Part shown: positions 17,557 to 25,965 of the stretch, piece by piece | Layout: each line of letters begins with the position of its first letter | Position numbering within the stretch: the first letter of the stretch is position 1 | Notes under the pieces: model-generated | Databases searched by the model: none | Seen by the model: the letters and a program-made list of their open reading frames with translations, nothing else | Told to the model about the DNA's origin: nothing | Assembly (NCBI RefSeq): GCF_014642675.1 | Contig: NZ_BMIS01000006.1 | Location: 1-64,000 of the forward strand | DNA length: 64,000 bases | Source: Nesterenkonia cremea | Lineage (GTDB): Bacteria > Actinomycetota > Actinomycetes > Actinomycetales > Micrococcaceae | Reading direction: 5' to 3' | Program-made: the position numbers and the translations under genes

Positions 17557-17591
17557 ACGGTCAGTGGCTGGGGGTGCGCTCCGCTGAGGGG

Positions 17592-18932
17592 TCAGCGCTT
17601 CAGGCCCAGGGCTCCGAGCATGGGGCGCATCTTCGCCCAGGTCTCGGCCAGCTCGGAGGCAGGCTCGGAGCCTGCCACGATCCCGCAGCCGGCGTAGAGC
17701 CGCAGCTGCCGGTCCTCATTCTCCAGGACGCCGCCGCGCAGGGCGATGCCCACATCGGCGTTGCCGCGGGTGTCCACCCAGCCCACCGGACCGGAGAAGG
17801 GGCCGCGGTCGATGTCCTCCAGCGCGCCGATCAGCCCGGCCGCCGTCGCCGTCGGGGTTCCGCAGATCGCCGCCGTCGGGTGGGCCCGCTCGGCCACCAG
17901 CAGCGGGGAGATGGGTTCGGCGCCCTCCTCGGCGGTGCTGAGCCGGCCGGTCACATCGGTGGAGAGGTGGTAGACGTTGGGCAGCTCGAGCACAGCGGGC
18001 GGGGTCTGGGCGCGCAGCTGTGCGCTGACCGGGGCCAGCTGCTCCAGAAGCGACTCCACGGCCAGAGTGTGCTCATTGCGCTGCTTGGGGTTCTCCACCA
18101 GCTGCACGCGGGCGCCCTGCTCGCCGAGGGAGCGGTCCACTGTCCCGGCCAGCACGCGGGCGAAGAGCTCCTCGCCGCGGACCTGGACCAGCATCTCCGG
18201 GGTGGCGCCCAGGACGTCGCCGGCGCGGTAGGTCCAGCAGTCGGAGTAGTCGCGGGTCAGCCGGGCCAGCAGTGGACCGGGCGGCAGCGGGGCCTCGGCG
18301 GCGGCGACGGCGTCGCGGGCCAGCACCAGCTTCTCCAGCCGGCGCTCGCCGATGGCGGCCACTCCGGCCTCCACCGCGTCCATATAGTGCTGCTCGGGAT
18401 GCGTGCCCGCGTGCAGCTGCGCCTGCGGGACGGCCGCGGGGGAGGCAGAGAGTGCAGAGAGGGCTCCGTCATCCAGCCGCAGACCGTGCTTCTGCAGCAG
18501 CTGATCCAGCGGGAAACCTTCAGCAGCCGGTTTCTCAGCCGACCCGCTCTCAGGCTCAGAGACGACGACGCCGGTCAGCCAGGTCCCCTGCTCGGTCACC
18601 GCAAGGATCAGCTCGGGCAGGATCAGCCGGGATGCGGAGGAGGAGTCGGAGGAGTAGGTGATGGAGGAGAAGGCCGTGGGCCCCGCACCTGCGGGCAGGC
18701 CGTCCAGGCTGGGGCCCTGCCAGCTGAGGCTGTCCCACCAGTGGGCCAGATCGGCGAACCGGTCCGCACCGGAGGCGGAGGTCTGCGCGGCCACACCCAG
18801 CCCGAGCCGCCCCTGCTCCTGGCGGATCCACGCGCCGCTGGGCTGGGCCGCGGCCAGCAGCTCCACGAGCCCACCGTGGATGCGGTCCACTGCCACACAG
18901 CAGAAACGCATAGGACCGGACGCATCACTCAC
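17592..18932 (-). CDS. menF: Isochorismate synthase (MenF)
   Basis: Converts chorismate to isochorismate at the entry of menaquinone synthesis. The 446-residue protein has the chorismate-binding fold with [12 protein letters not shown] (about 245), [26 protein letters not shown] and the C-terminal [24 protein letters not shown]. The frame runs open further upstream into menG, so the GTG at 18932 (start of [14 protein letters not shown]) was chosen because AAGGAAAGGA lies before it; the ATG at 18911 is an alternative. It is divergent from menG across about 119 bases. Confidence 0.92.
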   Translation of the reverse strand: MSDASGPMRFCCVAVDRIHGGLVELLAAAQPSGAWIRQEQGRLGLGVAAQTSASGADRFADLAHWWDSLSWQGPSLDGLPAGAGPTAFSSITYSSDSSSASRLILPELILAVTEQGTWLTGVVVSEPESGSAEKPAAEGFPLDQLLQKHGLRLDDGALSALSASPAAVPQAQLHAGTHPEQHYMDAVEAGVAAIGERRLEKLVLARDAVAAAEAPLPPGPLLARLTRDYSDCWTYRAGDVLGATPEMLVQVRGEELFARVLAGTVDRSLGEQGARVQLVENPKQRNEHTLAVESLLEQLAPVSAQLRAQTPPAVLELPNVYHLSTDVTGRLSTAEEGAEPISPLLVAERAHPTAAICGTPTATAAGLIGALEDIDRGPFSGPVGWVDTRGNADVGIALRGGVLENEDRQLRLYAGCGIVAGSEPASELAETWAKMRPMLGALGLKR

Positions 18933-19051
18933 AACCCACCACTCTATCCTTTCCTTCAGCCCTGCTCGCGGCCCCAGCGATCTGGCCGACTGCGCCGGAC
19001 CGGGCGCCCGCGGGGACACCCCAGCACCCCAGGCTGTGCGAGAATGCTGGG

Positions 19052-19756
19052 GTGAATCGCGCCAGTCTTGCCAAGAAGCCCTCGGACGTCGCCTCCATGT
19101 TCGACGAGGTGGCCGCACGGTATGACCTGACCAACGATGTGCTCTCCTTCGGTCAGACAAAACGCTGGCGCAAGAAGCTGGTCCAGGCGCTGGCGGTTCA
19201 GCCCGGCGAGCGGGTTCTGGACCTCGCGGCCGGCACCGGCAGCTCCACTGAGCCCTTTCACGACGGCGGCGCGGAGGCGATCGCCTGCGACTTCTCCCTG
19301 GGCATGCTCCAGGTGGGCAAGCGGCGTCGTCCTGATATGACCTTCGTGGCTGGGGATGGGATGAACCTCCCCTTCGCCGATGACACCTTCGATGCCGTCA
19401 CCATCTCCTTCGGGCTGCGCAACATCGTGGAGCCGGAGGTCGGCCTGCGCGAGATGCTGCGGGTGACCAAGCCCGGCGGCCGGCTGGCGGTCATGGAGTT
19501 CTCCGACCCCACGCATCCGGCGTTCAACACGGTCTACAACGAGTACCTGATGAAGGCGCTGCCCCCGGTGGCCCGCGCCGTCTCCTCCAACCCGGGGGCC
19601 TATGTGTACCTGGCCGAGTCCATCCGCGCCTGGCCGGATCAGAACGAGCTCGGCGGCATCATCGCCGACGCCGGCTGGTCCGGTGTCCTGTACCGGAACC
19701 TGACCGGCGGGATCGTGGCCATCCATCACGCCGTGAAGCCGGCGGAATCTCGGTAG
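19052..19756 (+). CDS. menG: Demethylmenaquinone methyltransferase (MenG/UbiE)
   Basis: Final step of menaquinone synthesis: SAM-dependent C-methylation of demethylmenaquinone at the membrane. The 234-residue protein begins at GTG 19052. It has the SAM-binding loop [15 protein letters not shown], the UbiE family signature [20 protein letters not shown] and the second signature [22 protein letters not shown]. The next gene, for the polyprenyl chain, starts 10 bases later, so head-group and tail synthesis are linked. Confidence 0.95.
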   Translation: MNRASLAKKPSDVASMFDEVAARYDLTNDVLSFGQTKRWRKKLVQALAVQPGERVLDLAAGTGSSTEPFHDGGAEAIACDFSLGMLQVGKRRRPDMTFVAGDGMNLPFADDTFDAVTISFGLRNIVEPEVGLREMLRVTKPGGRLAVMEFSDPTHPAFNTVYNEYLMKALPPVARAVSSNPGAYVYLAESIRAWPDQNELGGIIADAGWSGVLYRNLTGGIVAIHHAVKPAESR

Positions 19757-19766
19757 GCTGGACGCG

Positions 19767-20822
19767 ATGACTGATTCCTCCCCTGAGACCTCCGCGGAGC
19801 AGGCCGTGAAGCTGCCCGCCGGCTTTGAGGTGCTCACTGCTGACGAAGACCTCGCGGTGGAGGTCTATCACGCGCTCAACGACGTCGAGGAGCGCCTGCT
19901 TCAGGCACTGTCCTCCCCGGACCAGACCGCCGACTCCTCAGCTCGGTACCTGGCCGAGGCCGGCGGGAAGCGGGTCCGCCCGCTGCTGACGGTGCTGACC
20001 TCCATGCTGGGGGAGGGGGCCGGCCACGAGGTGCTGCAGGCCGCCGTGGTCATGGAGATGACACATCTGGCCACGCTGTACCACGACGACGTCATGGACT
20101 CCGCCCCGGTGCGCCGCGGCGCCCCCTCCGCCCATGAGGTGTGGGGCAACTCGGTAGCCATTCTGGCCGGCGACCTGATCCTTGCCCGCGCCTCCCAGAT
20201 GATGTCTGAGCTGGGCGAGCAGGGCACGCGCATCCAGGCGCGGACCTTCGAGCGCCTGGTGATGGGGCAGCTGCATGAGGCGGTCGGCGTCTCTGAGGGG
20301 GCTGATCCCAAGGAGCACTACCTGAGCGTCATCGCCGATAAGACCGGCTCGCTGGTCGCCTCGGCCTCCTGGCTGGGCGCCCACTTCGGCGGCTGCTCGC
20401 CAGAGGTCACCCGGAGGCTGGAGGAGTACGGCGAGGCTGTGGGCGTGGCCTTCCAGCTGGCCGATGACGTGATCGACCTCAGCGCCGACGGCGAGGCCTC
20501 CGGCAAGACTCCGGGCACGGATCTGCGCGAGGGTGTCCCCACGCTGCCGGTGCTGCTGCTGCGCGAGAAGGTCGCCCAGCAGGGTGATCAGACCGCTGAG
20601 GCCCAGCGCGTGCTGGACCTGGTGGAGGGTGACCTCAGCTCCGATGAGGCCCTGGCGGAGGCTGTGGCCGCCGTCGTCGCCCATCCGGTGATGGAGGAGG
20701 CCTGGCAGGCCGCTCACGGCTGGGCGGAGAAGGCCAAGGCTGCGATCGCTCCGCTGCCGGAGTCCACGGTGAAGACGGCGCTGAACTCTTTCGCCGACGC
20801 CGTGGTCGAGCGCGACGGCTGA
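19767..20822 (+). CDS. Long-chain polyprenyl diphosphate synthase
   Basis: Trans-prenyltransferase that extends farnesyl or geranylgeranyl diphosphate by isopentenyl units to make the menaquinone side chain. The 351-residue protein has the first aspartate-rich motif in TLYHDDVMDSAPVRRG (Asp107, Asp108, Asp111) and the second in FQLADDVIDLSADGEASGKTPGTDL. The product length (heptaprenyl to nonaprenyl) cannot be read from sequence with certainty. It is in an operon with menG. It ends 26 bases from the convergent HIT gene. Confidence 0.92.
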   Translation: MTDSSPETSAEQAVKLPAGFEVLTADEDLAVEVYHALNDVEERLLQALSSPDQTADSSARYLAEAGGKRVRPLLTVLTSMLGEGAGHEVLQAAVVMEMTHLATLYHDDVMDSAPVRRGAPSAHEVWGNSVAILAGDLILARASQMMSELGEQGTRIQARTFERLVMGQLHEAVGVSEGADPKEHYLSVIADKTGSLVASASWLGAHFGGCSPEVTRRLEEYGEAVGVAFQLADDVIDLSADGEASGKTPGTDLREGVPTLPVLLLREKVAQQGDQTAEAQRVLDLVEGDLSSDEALAEAVAAVVAHPVMEEAWQAAHGWAEKAKAAIAPLPESTVKTALNSFADAVVERDG

Positions 20823-20848
20823 TACGCGCCCCTGGTCAGCACCGCTGG

Positions 20849-21376
20849 TCAGCGCCCCTGGCCTGTGCCCGGTGGTCGACGGTCTGCCAGCACCTGCTTC
20901 AGCGCCGCGCTGAGCTCCTGAGCCTTCTGCGCCCGGACCTCCACGTCCACGGGATGGCGGATCTGTCGGTAGAGCATGTCGTCGCGGTACCGCGGGAAGA
21001 CGTGCAGGTGGTAATGCCACACATGCTGGTTGCCGGCGGGCTCATTATGCTGACGCACTGAGGTCCCCTCCGGGTTCCAAGCCAGCTTCATCGCCACGGC
21101 CACATCGCGGGACATGGCCCCGATCTTCCCCAGCAGGTCGTCGCTGAGATCGTAGAGCGCCTCATAGTGCCGGACTGGGACGATCATGGCATGGCCCTCA
21201 TGGGGCCCGAATCCGTCGCAGGCCATGAAGACCAGCAGCTCATCGTCCTGGTGGACCACATCGCTGAGCTCGCAGCGGTTCCCCGGATCGGAGACGTCTC
21301 CAGCGGCCAGCCCACAGAAGGGGCAGACATACCCCTGCGGGGCATGGGACTGCCAGAGCGGTGCCGGAAGCGTCAC
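20849..21376 (-). CDS. HIT-family nucleotide-binding protein
   Basis: A 175-residue protein with the histidine triad in QHVWHYHLHVFPRY and a CPFC zinc-ribbon-like segment near residue 18. HIT proteins hydrolyse or transfer nucleotide phosphoramidates and related compounds. The GTG at 21376 overlaps the stop of the upstream gene (GTGA, 4 bases) with GGAGGAGGAG as binding site inside that gene, so translation is coupled. An earlier start would place the N-terminus deep in the neighbour. Confidence 0.88.
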   Translation of the reverse strand: MTLPAPLWQSHAPQGYVCPFCGLAAGDVSDPGNRCELSDVVHQDDELLVFMACDGFGPHEGHAMIVPVRHYEALYDLSDDLLGKIGAMSRDVAVAMKLAWNPEGTSVRQHNEPAGNQHVWHYHLHVFPRYRDDMLYRQIRHPVDVEVRAQKAQELSAALKQVLADRRPPGTGQGR

Positions 21377-21822
21377 TCCTCCTCCTCGAAGGAGAACTCC
21401 AGCAGATCGAAGACGAACTCGCTGACGGTGGCGGCCTCCTCGGACCACTCGTCCTTGTCATTGTTCCGCCGCAGGATCAGCGGATCCGGCACCTGGAGAT
21501 CAGAGGTGTCTACGCCCCAGACCCAGCGCTCCTCCTCGTCCTCGAGGAAGATCAGGCAGCCGTCCTCGATCACCAGCTCATCGGGATCGAAGAAGAAGTG
21601 GTACGCCTCCATGATCTCTTCGCAGCTGCCCAGCGCCCGGTAGAACTCCTCGAGCACCAGCGGCAGCCGCAGCGTGGCCGGAAGCTCGGAGTCCGCCAGC
21701 AGCTCCTGCAGCTCCTCAGCGGTGAACCCCTCCTCAGCGGTCCATTGGTCGTCGAGGTACTTCGGCACCAGGGCCTTGAACTTCTCGAGGAACATGTCCG
21801 TCTCTGCGCTCGTGGAAGCCAT
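21373..21822 (-). CDS. SUKH/SMI1-KNR4-like acidic protein
   Basis: A 149-residue acidic protein. The order of LPATLRLPLVLEEFYRALG, FFDPDELVIEDGCLIFLEDEEERWVWGVD and DPLILRRNNDKDEWSEEAATVSEFVFDLLEF follows the SUKH fold: LP-x2-L-x-EFY, then a FxEE-x-WGV strand pair, then DPPV and a final helix. SUKH proteins include many toxin-immunity proteins, but solitary housekeeping members also exist. Here no toxin gene is nearby, and the gene is translationally coupled to a HIT protein. Family assignment rests on reading the pattern by eye. Confidence 0.6.
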   Translation of the reverse strand: MASTSAETDMFLEKFKALVPKYLDDQWTAEEGFTAEELQELLADSELPATLRLPLVLEEFYRALGSCEEIMEAYHFFFDPDELVIEDGCLIFLEDEEERWVWGVDTSDLQVPDPLILRRNNDKDEWSEEAATVSEFVFDLLEFSFEEEE

Positions 21823-21892
21823 GCCGGCAGTCTATCGGTCGGGGTAGCGGGTCGGCGTCGGGAAGAAGCGGCGGGCCAGGTACGTTCCCTCT

Positions 21893-21913
21893 TATGCCGT
21901 GCTTTACGGCATA
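21893..21913. promoter_or_regulatory. Perfect inverted repeat upstream of fprA
   Basis: TATGCCGT, five bases, ACGGCATA: 8-base arms without mismatch, centred 47 bases before the fprA GTG. It looks like a repressor or activator operator overlapping the promoter rather than a terminator, since it sits between divergent genes. Confidence 0.5.
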
Positions 21914-21949
21914 CTGTTCTGAGGTAATCGAGCAGAAGGAATCCTCTCC

Positions 21950-23374
21950 GTGTCCAACCCGCAGAATCGCCCTGTCCGAGTCGCCGTCGTCGGCGCTGGC
22001 CCCGCCGGTGTCTACGCCTCGGACATCCTGGCCAAGGCGCACAAGAAGAACGACGTCGAGTTCAGCATCGACCTCTTCGACCGCTACCCGGCCCCCTTCG
22101 GATTGATCCGCTACGGCGTCGCGCCGGATCACCCGCGCATCAAGGGCATCATCAAGGCTCTGCACAAGGTCATGGACCGCGGGGACATCCGCCTGCTGGG
22201 CAATGTGGACATCGGCACCGACCTCACCCTGGAAGATCTGCGCGCCCACTACGACGCCGTCATCTTCTCCACCGGTGCCATCAAGGACGCTGCGCTGAAC
22301 ATCCCCGGCATCGAGCTGGAGGGATCCTACGGCGCCGCCGACTTCGTCTCGTGGTACGACGGCCACCCCGACTACCCGCGCGAGTGGCCTCTGGGGGCAG
22401 AGAAGGTCGCGGTCATCGGCAACGGCAACGTGGCCCTGGACGTGGCACGGGTGCTCTCCAAGCACGCCGAGGACCTGCTGAGCACGGAGATCCCGGAGAA
22501 CGTCTACACCGAGCTGCAGAAGTCCTCGGTCTCCGACGTCCACGTCTTCGGCCGCCGCGGCCCGGCGCAGGTGAAGTTCACCCCGCTGGAGCTGCGCGAG
22601 CTCTCCCACAGCCGCGACGTCGACATCGTCCTCTATGAGGAGGACTTCGAGTTCGACGAGGCCTCCGATGAGGAGATCCGCACCAACAACCAGGTCAAGA
22701 CCATGGTCAACACGCTGGCCAACTGGCTGGTGGAGCAGGAGGAGCGCACCGAGGAGGCCTCCCGGAAGTTCCACATGCACTTCCTGCACCAGCCGGTGGA
22801 GATCCTCGAGGGGCGCGACGCCGAGGGCAACGGCACCGGCAAGGTGGCCGGCATCCGTTTCGAGCGTATGGAGCTCGACGGCACCGGCAGCGCCAAGGGC
22901 ACCGGCGAATTCGTGGACTACGAAGTGGAAGCCGTCTACCGCGCGGTGGGCTACTTCGGATCCGAGATCAGCGGCATCCCCTTCGACGAGAAGAAGGGTG
23001 TCATCCTCAACGAGGCCGGCCGTGTGCTGGACGAGTCCGGCGAACACATCCCCGGCACCTATGCCACCGGCTGGATCAAGCGCGGCCCCGTGGGTCTGAT
23101 CGGCCACACCAAGGGCGACGCCCTGGAGACCATCGGCTGCCTGTTGGAGGACGTCCACCAGCTGCCCGTGGCGGAGAACCCGGATGAGCAGGCGGTCATC
23201 GACCTGCTGGAGTCCCGCGGCGTGGAGTTCACCACCTGGGAGGGCTGGTTGAAGCTCGATGAGCACGAGGCCGGGCTGGGAGAGGCCTACGGCGAGCTGC
23301 CCGACGGCACCCTCCGTGAACGGGTGAAGGTGGTCCAGCGCGAGGAGATGGTCCGCATCTCCCGCGAGAGCTGA
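21950..23374 (+). CDS. fprA: Ferredoxin--NADP+ reductase (FprA type)
   Basis: FAD protein that moves electrons between NADPH and ferredoxin. The 474-residue adrenodoxin-reductase-like protein has the FAD loop VVGAGPAGVYASDIL, the signature FDRYPAPFGLIRYGVAPDHP, the NADPH loop VIGNGNVALDVARVL and the C-terminal IKRGPVGLIGHTKGDALETI. The GTG at 21950 follows AGAAGGA at a slightly long spacing. A perfect palindrome lies in its promoter region. Confidence 0.95.
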   Translation: MSNPQNRPVRVAVVGAGPAGVYASDILAKAHKKNDVEFSIDLFDRYPAPFGLIRYGVAPDHPRIKGIIKALHKVMDRGDIRLLGNVDIGTDLTLEDLRAHYDAVIFSTGAIKDAALNIPGIELEGSYGAADFVSWYDGHPDYPREWPLGAEKVAVIGNGNVALDVARVLSKHAEDLLSTEIPENVYTELQKSSVSDVHVFGRRGPAQVKFTPLELRELSHSRDVDIVLYEEDFEFDEASDEEIRTNNQVKTMVNTLANWLVEQEERTEEASRKFHMHFLHQPVEILEGRDAEGNGTGKVAGIRFERMELDGTGSAKGTGEFVDYEVEAVYRAVGYFGSEISGIPFDEKKGVILNEAGRVLDESGEHIPGTYATGWIKRGPVGLIGHTKGDALETIGCLLEDVHQLPVAENPDEQAVIDLLESRGVEFTTWEGWLKLDEHEAGLGEAYGELPDGTLRERVKVVQREEMVRISRES

Positions 23375-23388
23375 CCCACTCCTCACGC

Positions 23389-23477
23389 CGACACCCTCGT
23401 TTTACCAAGCGATTCTCGGATTACCCTGCGTATGCGGGCCGGTAATCTGAATTCAGCTTGGTAAAACGAGGGTGTCG
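23389..23477. repeat. Long palindrome with 22-base perfect arms between fprA and htpX
   Basis: The left arm (23389-23410) and right arm (23456-23477) are exact complements over 22 bases; the arm begins CGACACCCTCGTTTTACC. The 45-base loop contains further partial pairing (ATTACC against GGTAAT). It lies between convergent genes, so the RNA from either side could fold it and stop transcription. Its length and AT-rich centre set it apart from ordinary terminators here. Confidence 0.75.
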
Positions 23478-23509
23478 ATGCACGTGGGCCCGACGCCGAT
23501 GCCGGCGCC

Positions 23510-24400
23510 TCAGCTTCCGGAGCTGCCTCGGTGGCCGGCCATCTCCTCCAGCCGGGCGATCCGCTGATCCATCGGCGGGTGGGTGGAGAACATCTGCTTG
23601 GCGCGCGGCCCGAACGGGTTGGCGATCATCATATGGGCGTGCGCGTCGTGCTTGGGGTCCTCCTTCATGGGGTACCGCGAGATGCCGCGGTCCAGCTTGT
23701 CCAGTGCGGAGGCCAGGGCGAGCGGGTCGCCGCTGAGCTGGGCGCCGTCGGCGTCGGCGTCGAACTCACGGGTTCTGCTGATCGCCATCTGGATCAGGCT
23801 GGCGGCCACCGGCATCAGGAAGACCGCCAGGATGGAGCCGATGAGCATGAGCGGGTTGCCGCCCTGCTGATTGCCGCGTCCGCCGCCGAAGAGCAGGAAG
23901 AACTGCGCGATGGTGGTCAGGAAGCCGGCGACGGCGGCCGCCACCGAGGAGATCAGGATGTCTCGGTTGTAGACGTGCATCAGCTCATGGCCGGTGACCC
24001 CGCGCAGCTCACGTTCGTTGAGCAGGTTCAGGATGCCTTCGGTGAAGCAGACGACGCCGTTCTGCGGGTTCCGCCCGGTGGCGAAGGCGTTCGGCGTGGG
24101 AGTGGGTGCGATGTAGATGCGCGGCATCGGCTGCTGGGCGCGATGGGCCAGCTCCTCCACCATCCGATGCAGCTGAGGGGACTCCTCCTTGGACACCGGG
24201 CGGGCCTTCATGGCGCGCAGGGCGATCTTGTCGGAGTTCCAGTAGGAATAGGCGACGGAGACCAGCCCGATGCCGGCAAAGATGAACAGGAACGCAGGGG
24301 TCCCGGAACTGTAGGCGACCACTGCGCCGACTGCCAGCAGCAGCGCGAAGAGGAAGGCCAGCAGGCCCGCCGTGCGCAGCCGTCCGTGGTGGTGATGCAT
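23510..24400 (-). CDS. htpX: Membrane zinc protease HtpX (M48B)
   Basis: Membrane quality-control protease. The 296-residue protein has two N-terminal helices (about 10-50), the zinc motif GHELMH with the third ligand Glu in TREFDADADGAQLSGD, two more helices (about 150-205), and the C-terminal STHPPMDQRIARLEEM motif. The GGAGG upstream of the ATG at 24400 is strong. The gene is divergent from the first Na/Pi cotransporter. Confidence 0.95.
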   Translation of the reverse strand: MHHHHGRLRTAGLLAFLFALLLAVGAVVAYSSGTPAFLFIFAGIGLVSVAYSYWNSDKIALRAMKARPVSKEESPQLHRMVEELAHRAQQPMPRIYIAPTPTPNAFATGRNPQNGVVCFTEGILNLLNERELRGVTGHELMHVYNRDILISSVAAAVAGFLTTIAQFFLLFGGGRGNQQGGNPLMLIGSILAVFLMPVAASLIQMAISRTREFDADADGAQLSGDPLALASALDKLDRGISRYPMKEDPKHDAHAHMMIANPFGPRAKQMFSTHPPMDQRIARLEEMAGHRGSSGS

Positions 24401-24500
24401 AGGGAACCTCCGCTGAATCGGCGTTGAGAGACCTGATAGTGATCAACACCATCGTATCTGCGAGACTTCCCAGCTTCGGGTCGCCGGTGAGCGACCTCAT

Positions 24501-24522
24501 GTTCACCTTTCGTTCACCTTGT
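24501..24522 (+). promoter_or_regulatory. Probable PhoP box: GTTCACC direct repeat at 11-nt spacing
   Basis: GTTCACCTTTC is followed at once by GTTCACCTTGT. Two exact GTTCACC units in consecutive 11-nt steps are the layout of PHO boxes bound by PhoP in Streptomyces and relatives. It lies 19 bases before the ATG of a Na/Pi cotransporter, which fits phosphate control. Confidence 0.7.
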
Positions 24523-24540
24523 GGTGTCACTGTTCATGAC

Positions 24541-25782
24541 ATGACCACATCGCCGCTGGCCGATGAGCGGAAGAGCCCTTCCCGCGAAGAGCACGCGACC
24601 TCGGAAGAGGTGGCGCATCTCTCCAGTCCCTTCGAGCGGTTCGGATTGACCGGCCGCGCTCTGCAGATCGTCAATTGGCTGGCCGTCGTGGCCGCTGTCT
24701 ACGTGCTGATCACCGCTGTCGGTGTCATCGGTTCGGGCTTCAAGATCGCGACAGGCGATCAGGCCGAGACGCTCTTCGAATTCGCGACCAACCCCATCAT
24801 CGGGCTGATGATCGGTGTGGTGGCCACCGCCTTGACCCAGTCCTCCTCCACCACCACCTCGGTGACGGTGGGCCTGGTGGCCGGCGGTCTGCCGCTGACC
24901 GTGGCGATCCCGATCATCATGGGCGCCAACATCGGCACCACCCTGACCAACACTCTGGTCAGCCTGGGCATGGTCAAGGACAAGGACGCCTTCCGCCGCG
25001 GCTTCGCAGCGGCCACCGTCCACGACTTCTTCAACCTGATCGCCGTGGCGATCTTCCTGACCCTGGAGATGGCCTTCGGCCTGCTGGAGCGCCTGTCCAC
25101 CTCGCTGGCCAGCGTCAGCTCCGGCACCGACGGCGGCTTCGTCGCCAGCATCTTCGGCGGCATCGGCACTGTGGTCGAGGTGATCACCGAGCCGCTGGCC
25201 GATGGCATCGAGGCCGGCCTGGGCTGGGTGCCCGGCATGTGGCAGGGCATCGCGATGATCGTGGTGGCTGTGGCGCTGATCCTGATGGTCATCAACTTCA
25301 TCGGCCGCCTGCTCAAAGTGCTGATGGTCGGACGGGCCAAGCAGGTCCTCCACGCCGCCATCGGGCGCAACCCCCTCACGGGCATCGCCTCCGGCACTGC
25401 TGTCACCGTGATGGTGCAGTCCTCCTCCACCTCCACCGCCCTGGCGGTGCCGCTGGCAGGATCCGGCGCCTTCACCCTGAAGCAGATCTACCCCTACACC
25501 CTGGGCACCAATATCGGCACCACGGTCACCGCGCTGATCTCCGCCTTCGCCTTCACAGGCCCTGAGGCGACCATCGCCCTGACCGCAGCCTATGTGCACC
25601 TGCTGTTCAACGTGCTGGCCGTGACCCTGATCTACGGGCTGCCGTTCCTGCGAAACCTGCCCCCGCGCGGCGCCACCTGGCTGGCCGCCCTGGCTGCGGA
25701 GAAGAAGATCTACGCGGCCATCTGGGTCCTGGGCGTCTTCGTGGCCGTCCCGCTGGCCCTGATCCTGGTGACCTCCCTCTGA
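24541..25782 (+). CDS. Na/Pi cotransporter family protein (first copy)
   Basis: A 413-residue carrier importing phosphate with sodium. The two inverted family repeats each carry a QSSS motif: TALTQSSSTTTSVTVGLVAGG with GANIGTTLTNTLVSLG, and VMVQSSSTSTALAVPLAGSG with GTNIGTTVTALISAFAF. About eight hydrophobic spans follow a 45-residue polar N-terminus. The ATG at 24541 has no clear ribosome binding site and may be leaderless; the frame is open further upstream but that part is promoter-like. A PhoP-type box lies just ahead, and a paralogue follows after 183 bases. Confidence 0.9.
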   Translation: MTTSPLADERKSPSREEHATSEEVAHLSSPFERFGLTGRALQIVNWLAVVAAVYVLITAVGVIGSGFKIATGDQAETLFEFATNPIIGLMIGVVATALTQSSSTTTSVTVGLVAGGLPLTVAIPIIMGANIGTTLTNTLVSLGMVKDKDAFRRGFAAATVHDFFNLIAVAIFLTLEMAFGLLERLSTSLASVSSGTDGGFVASIFGGIGTVVEVITEPLADGIEAGLGWVPGMWQGIAMIVVAVALILMVINFIGRLLKVLMVGRAKQVLHAAIGRNPLTGIASGTAVTVMVQSSSTSTALAVPLAGSGAFTLKQIYPYTLGTNIGTTVTALISAFAFTGPEATIALTAAYVHLLFNVLAVTLIYGLPFLRNLPPRGATWLAALAAEKKIYAAIWVLGVFVAVPLALILVTSL

Positions 25783-25856
25783 ACTCCTGCTGAACCGGCC
25801 GGGCCTGACCAGGACTGATGCCGGCGTCGGGAATCTCTTCACCGACTCCACGTGCT

Positions 25857-25878
25857 GTTAACCTTCGGTTTCCCTCCG
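25857..25878 (+). promoter_or_regulatory. Possible PhoP box, degenerate 11-nt direct repeat
   Basis: GTTAACCTTCG followed directly by GTTTCCCTCCG repeats the 11-nt step seen before the first cotransporter, with one mismatch to GTTCACC in the first unit and two in the second. It lies 87 bases before the second cotransporter ATG. Confidence 0.5.
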
Positions 25879-25965
25879 AGCCATGTCTCTTCCCCACACT
25901 GGGGGTGACTGTCGAGGAGGGTGCTGAGCGGCGCCCTGCCTCTGGAAGCCATGAGGGGAAGAATC

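Noticed and set aside
21734..23386. A 550-codon minus-strand frame antisense to fprA
   Set aside because: Low-complexity composition and no motifs; fprA on the other strand has every family signature.
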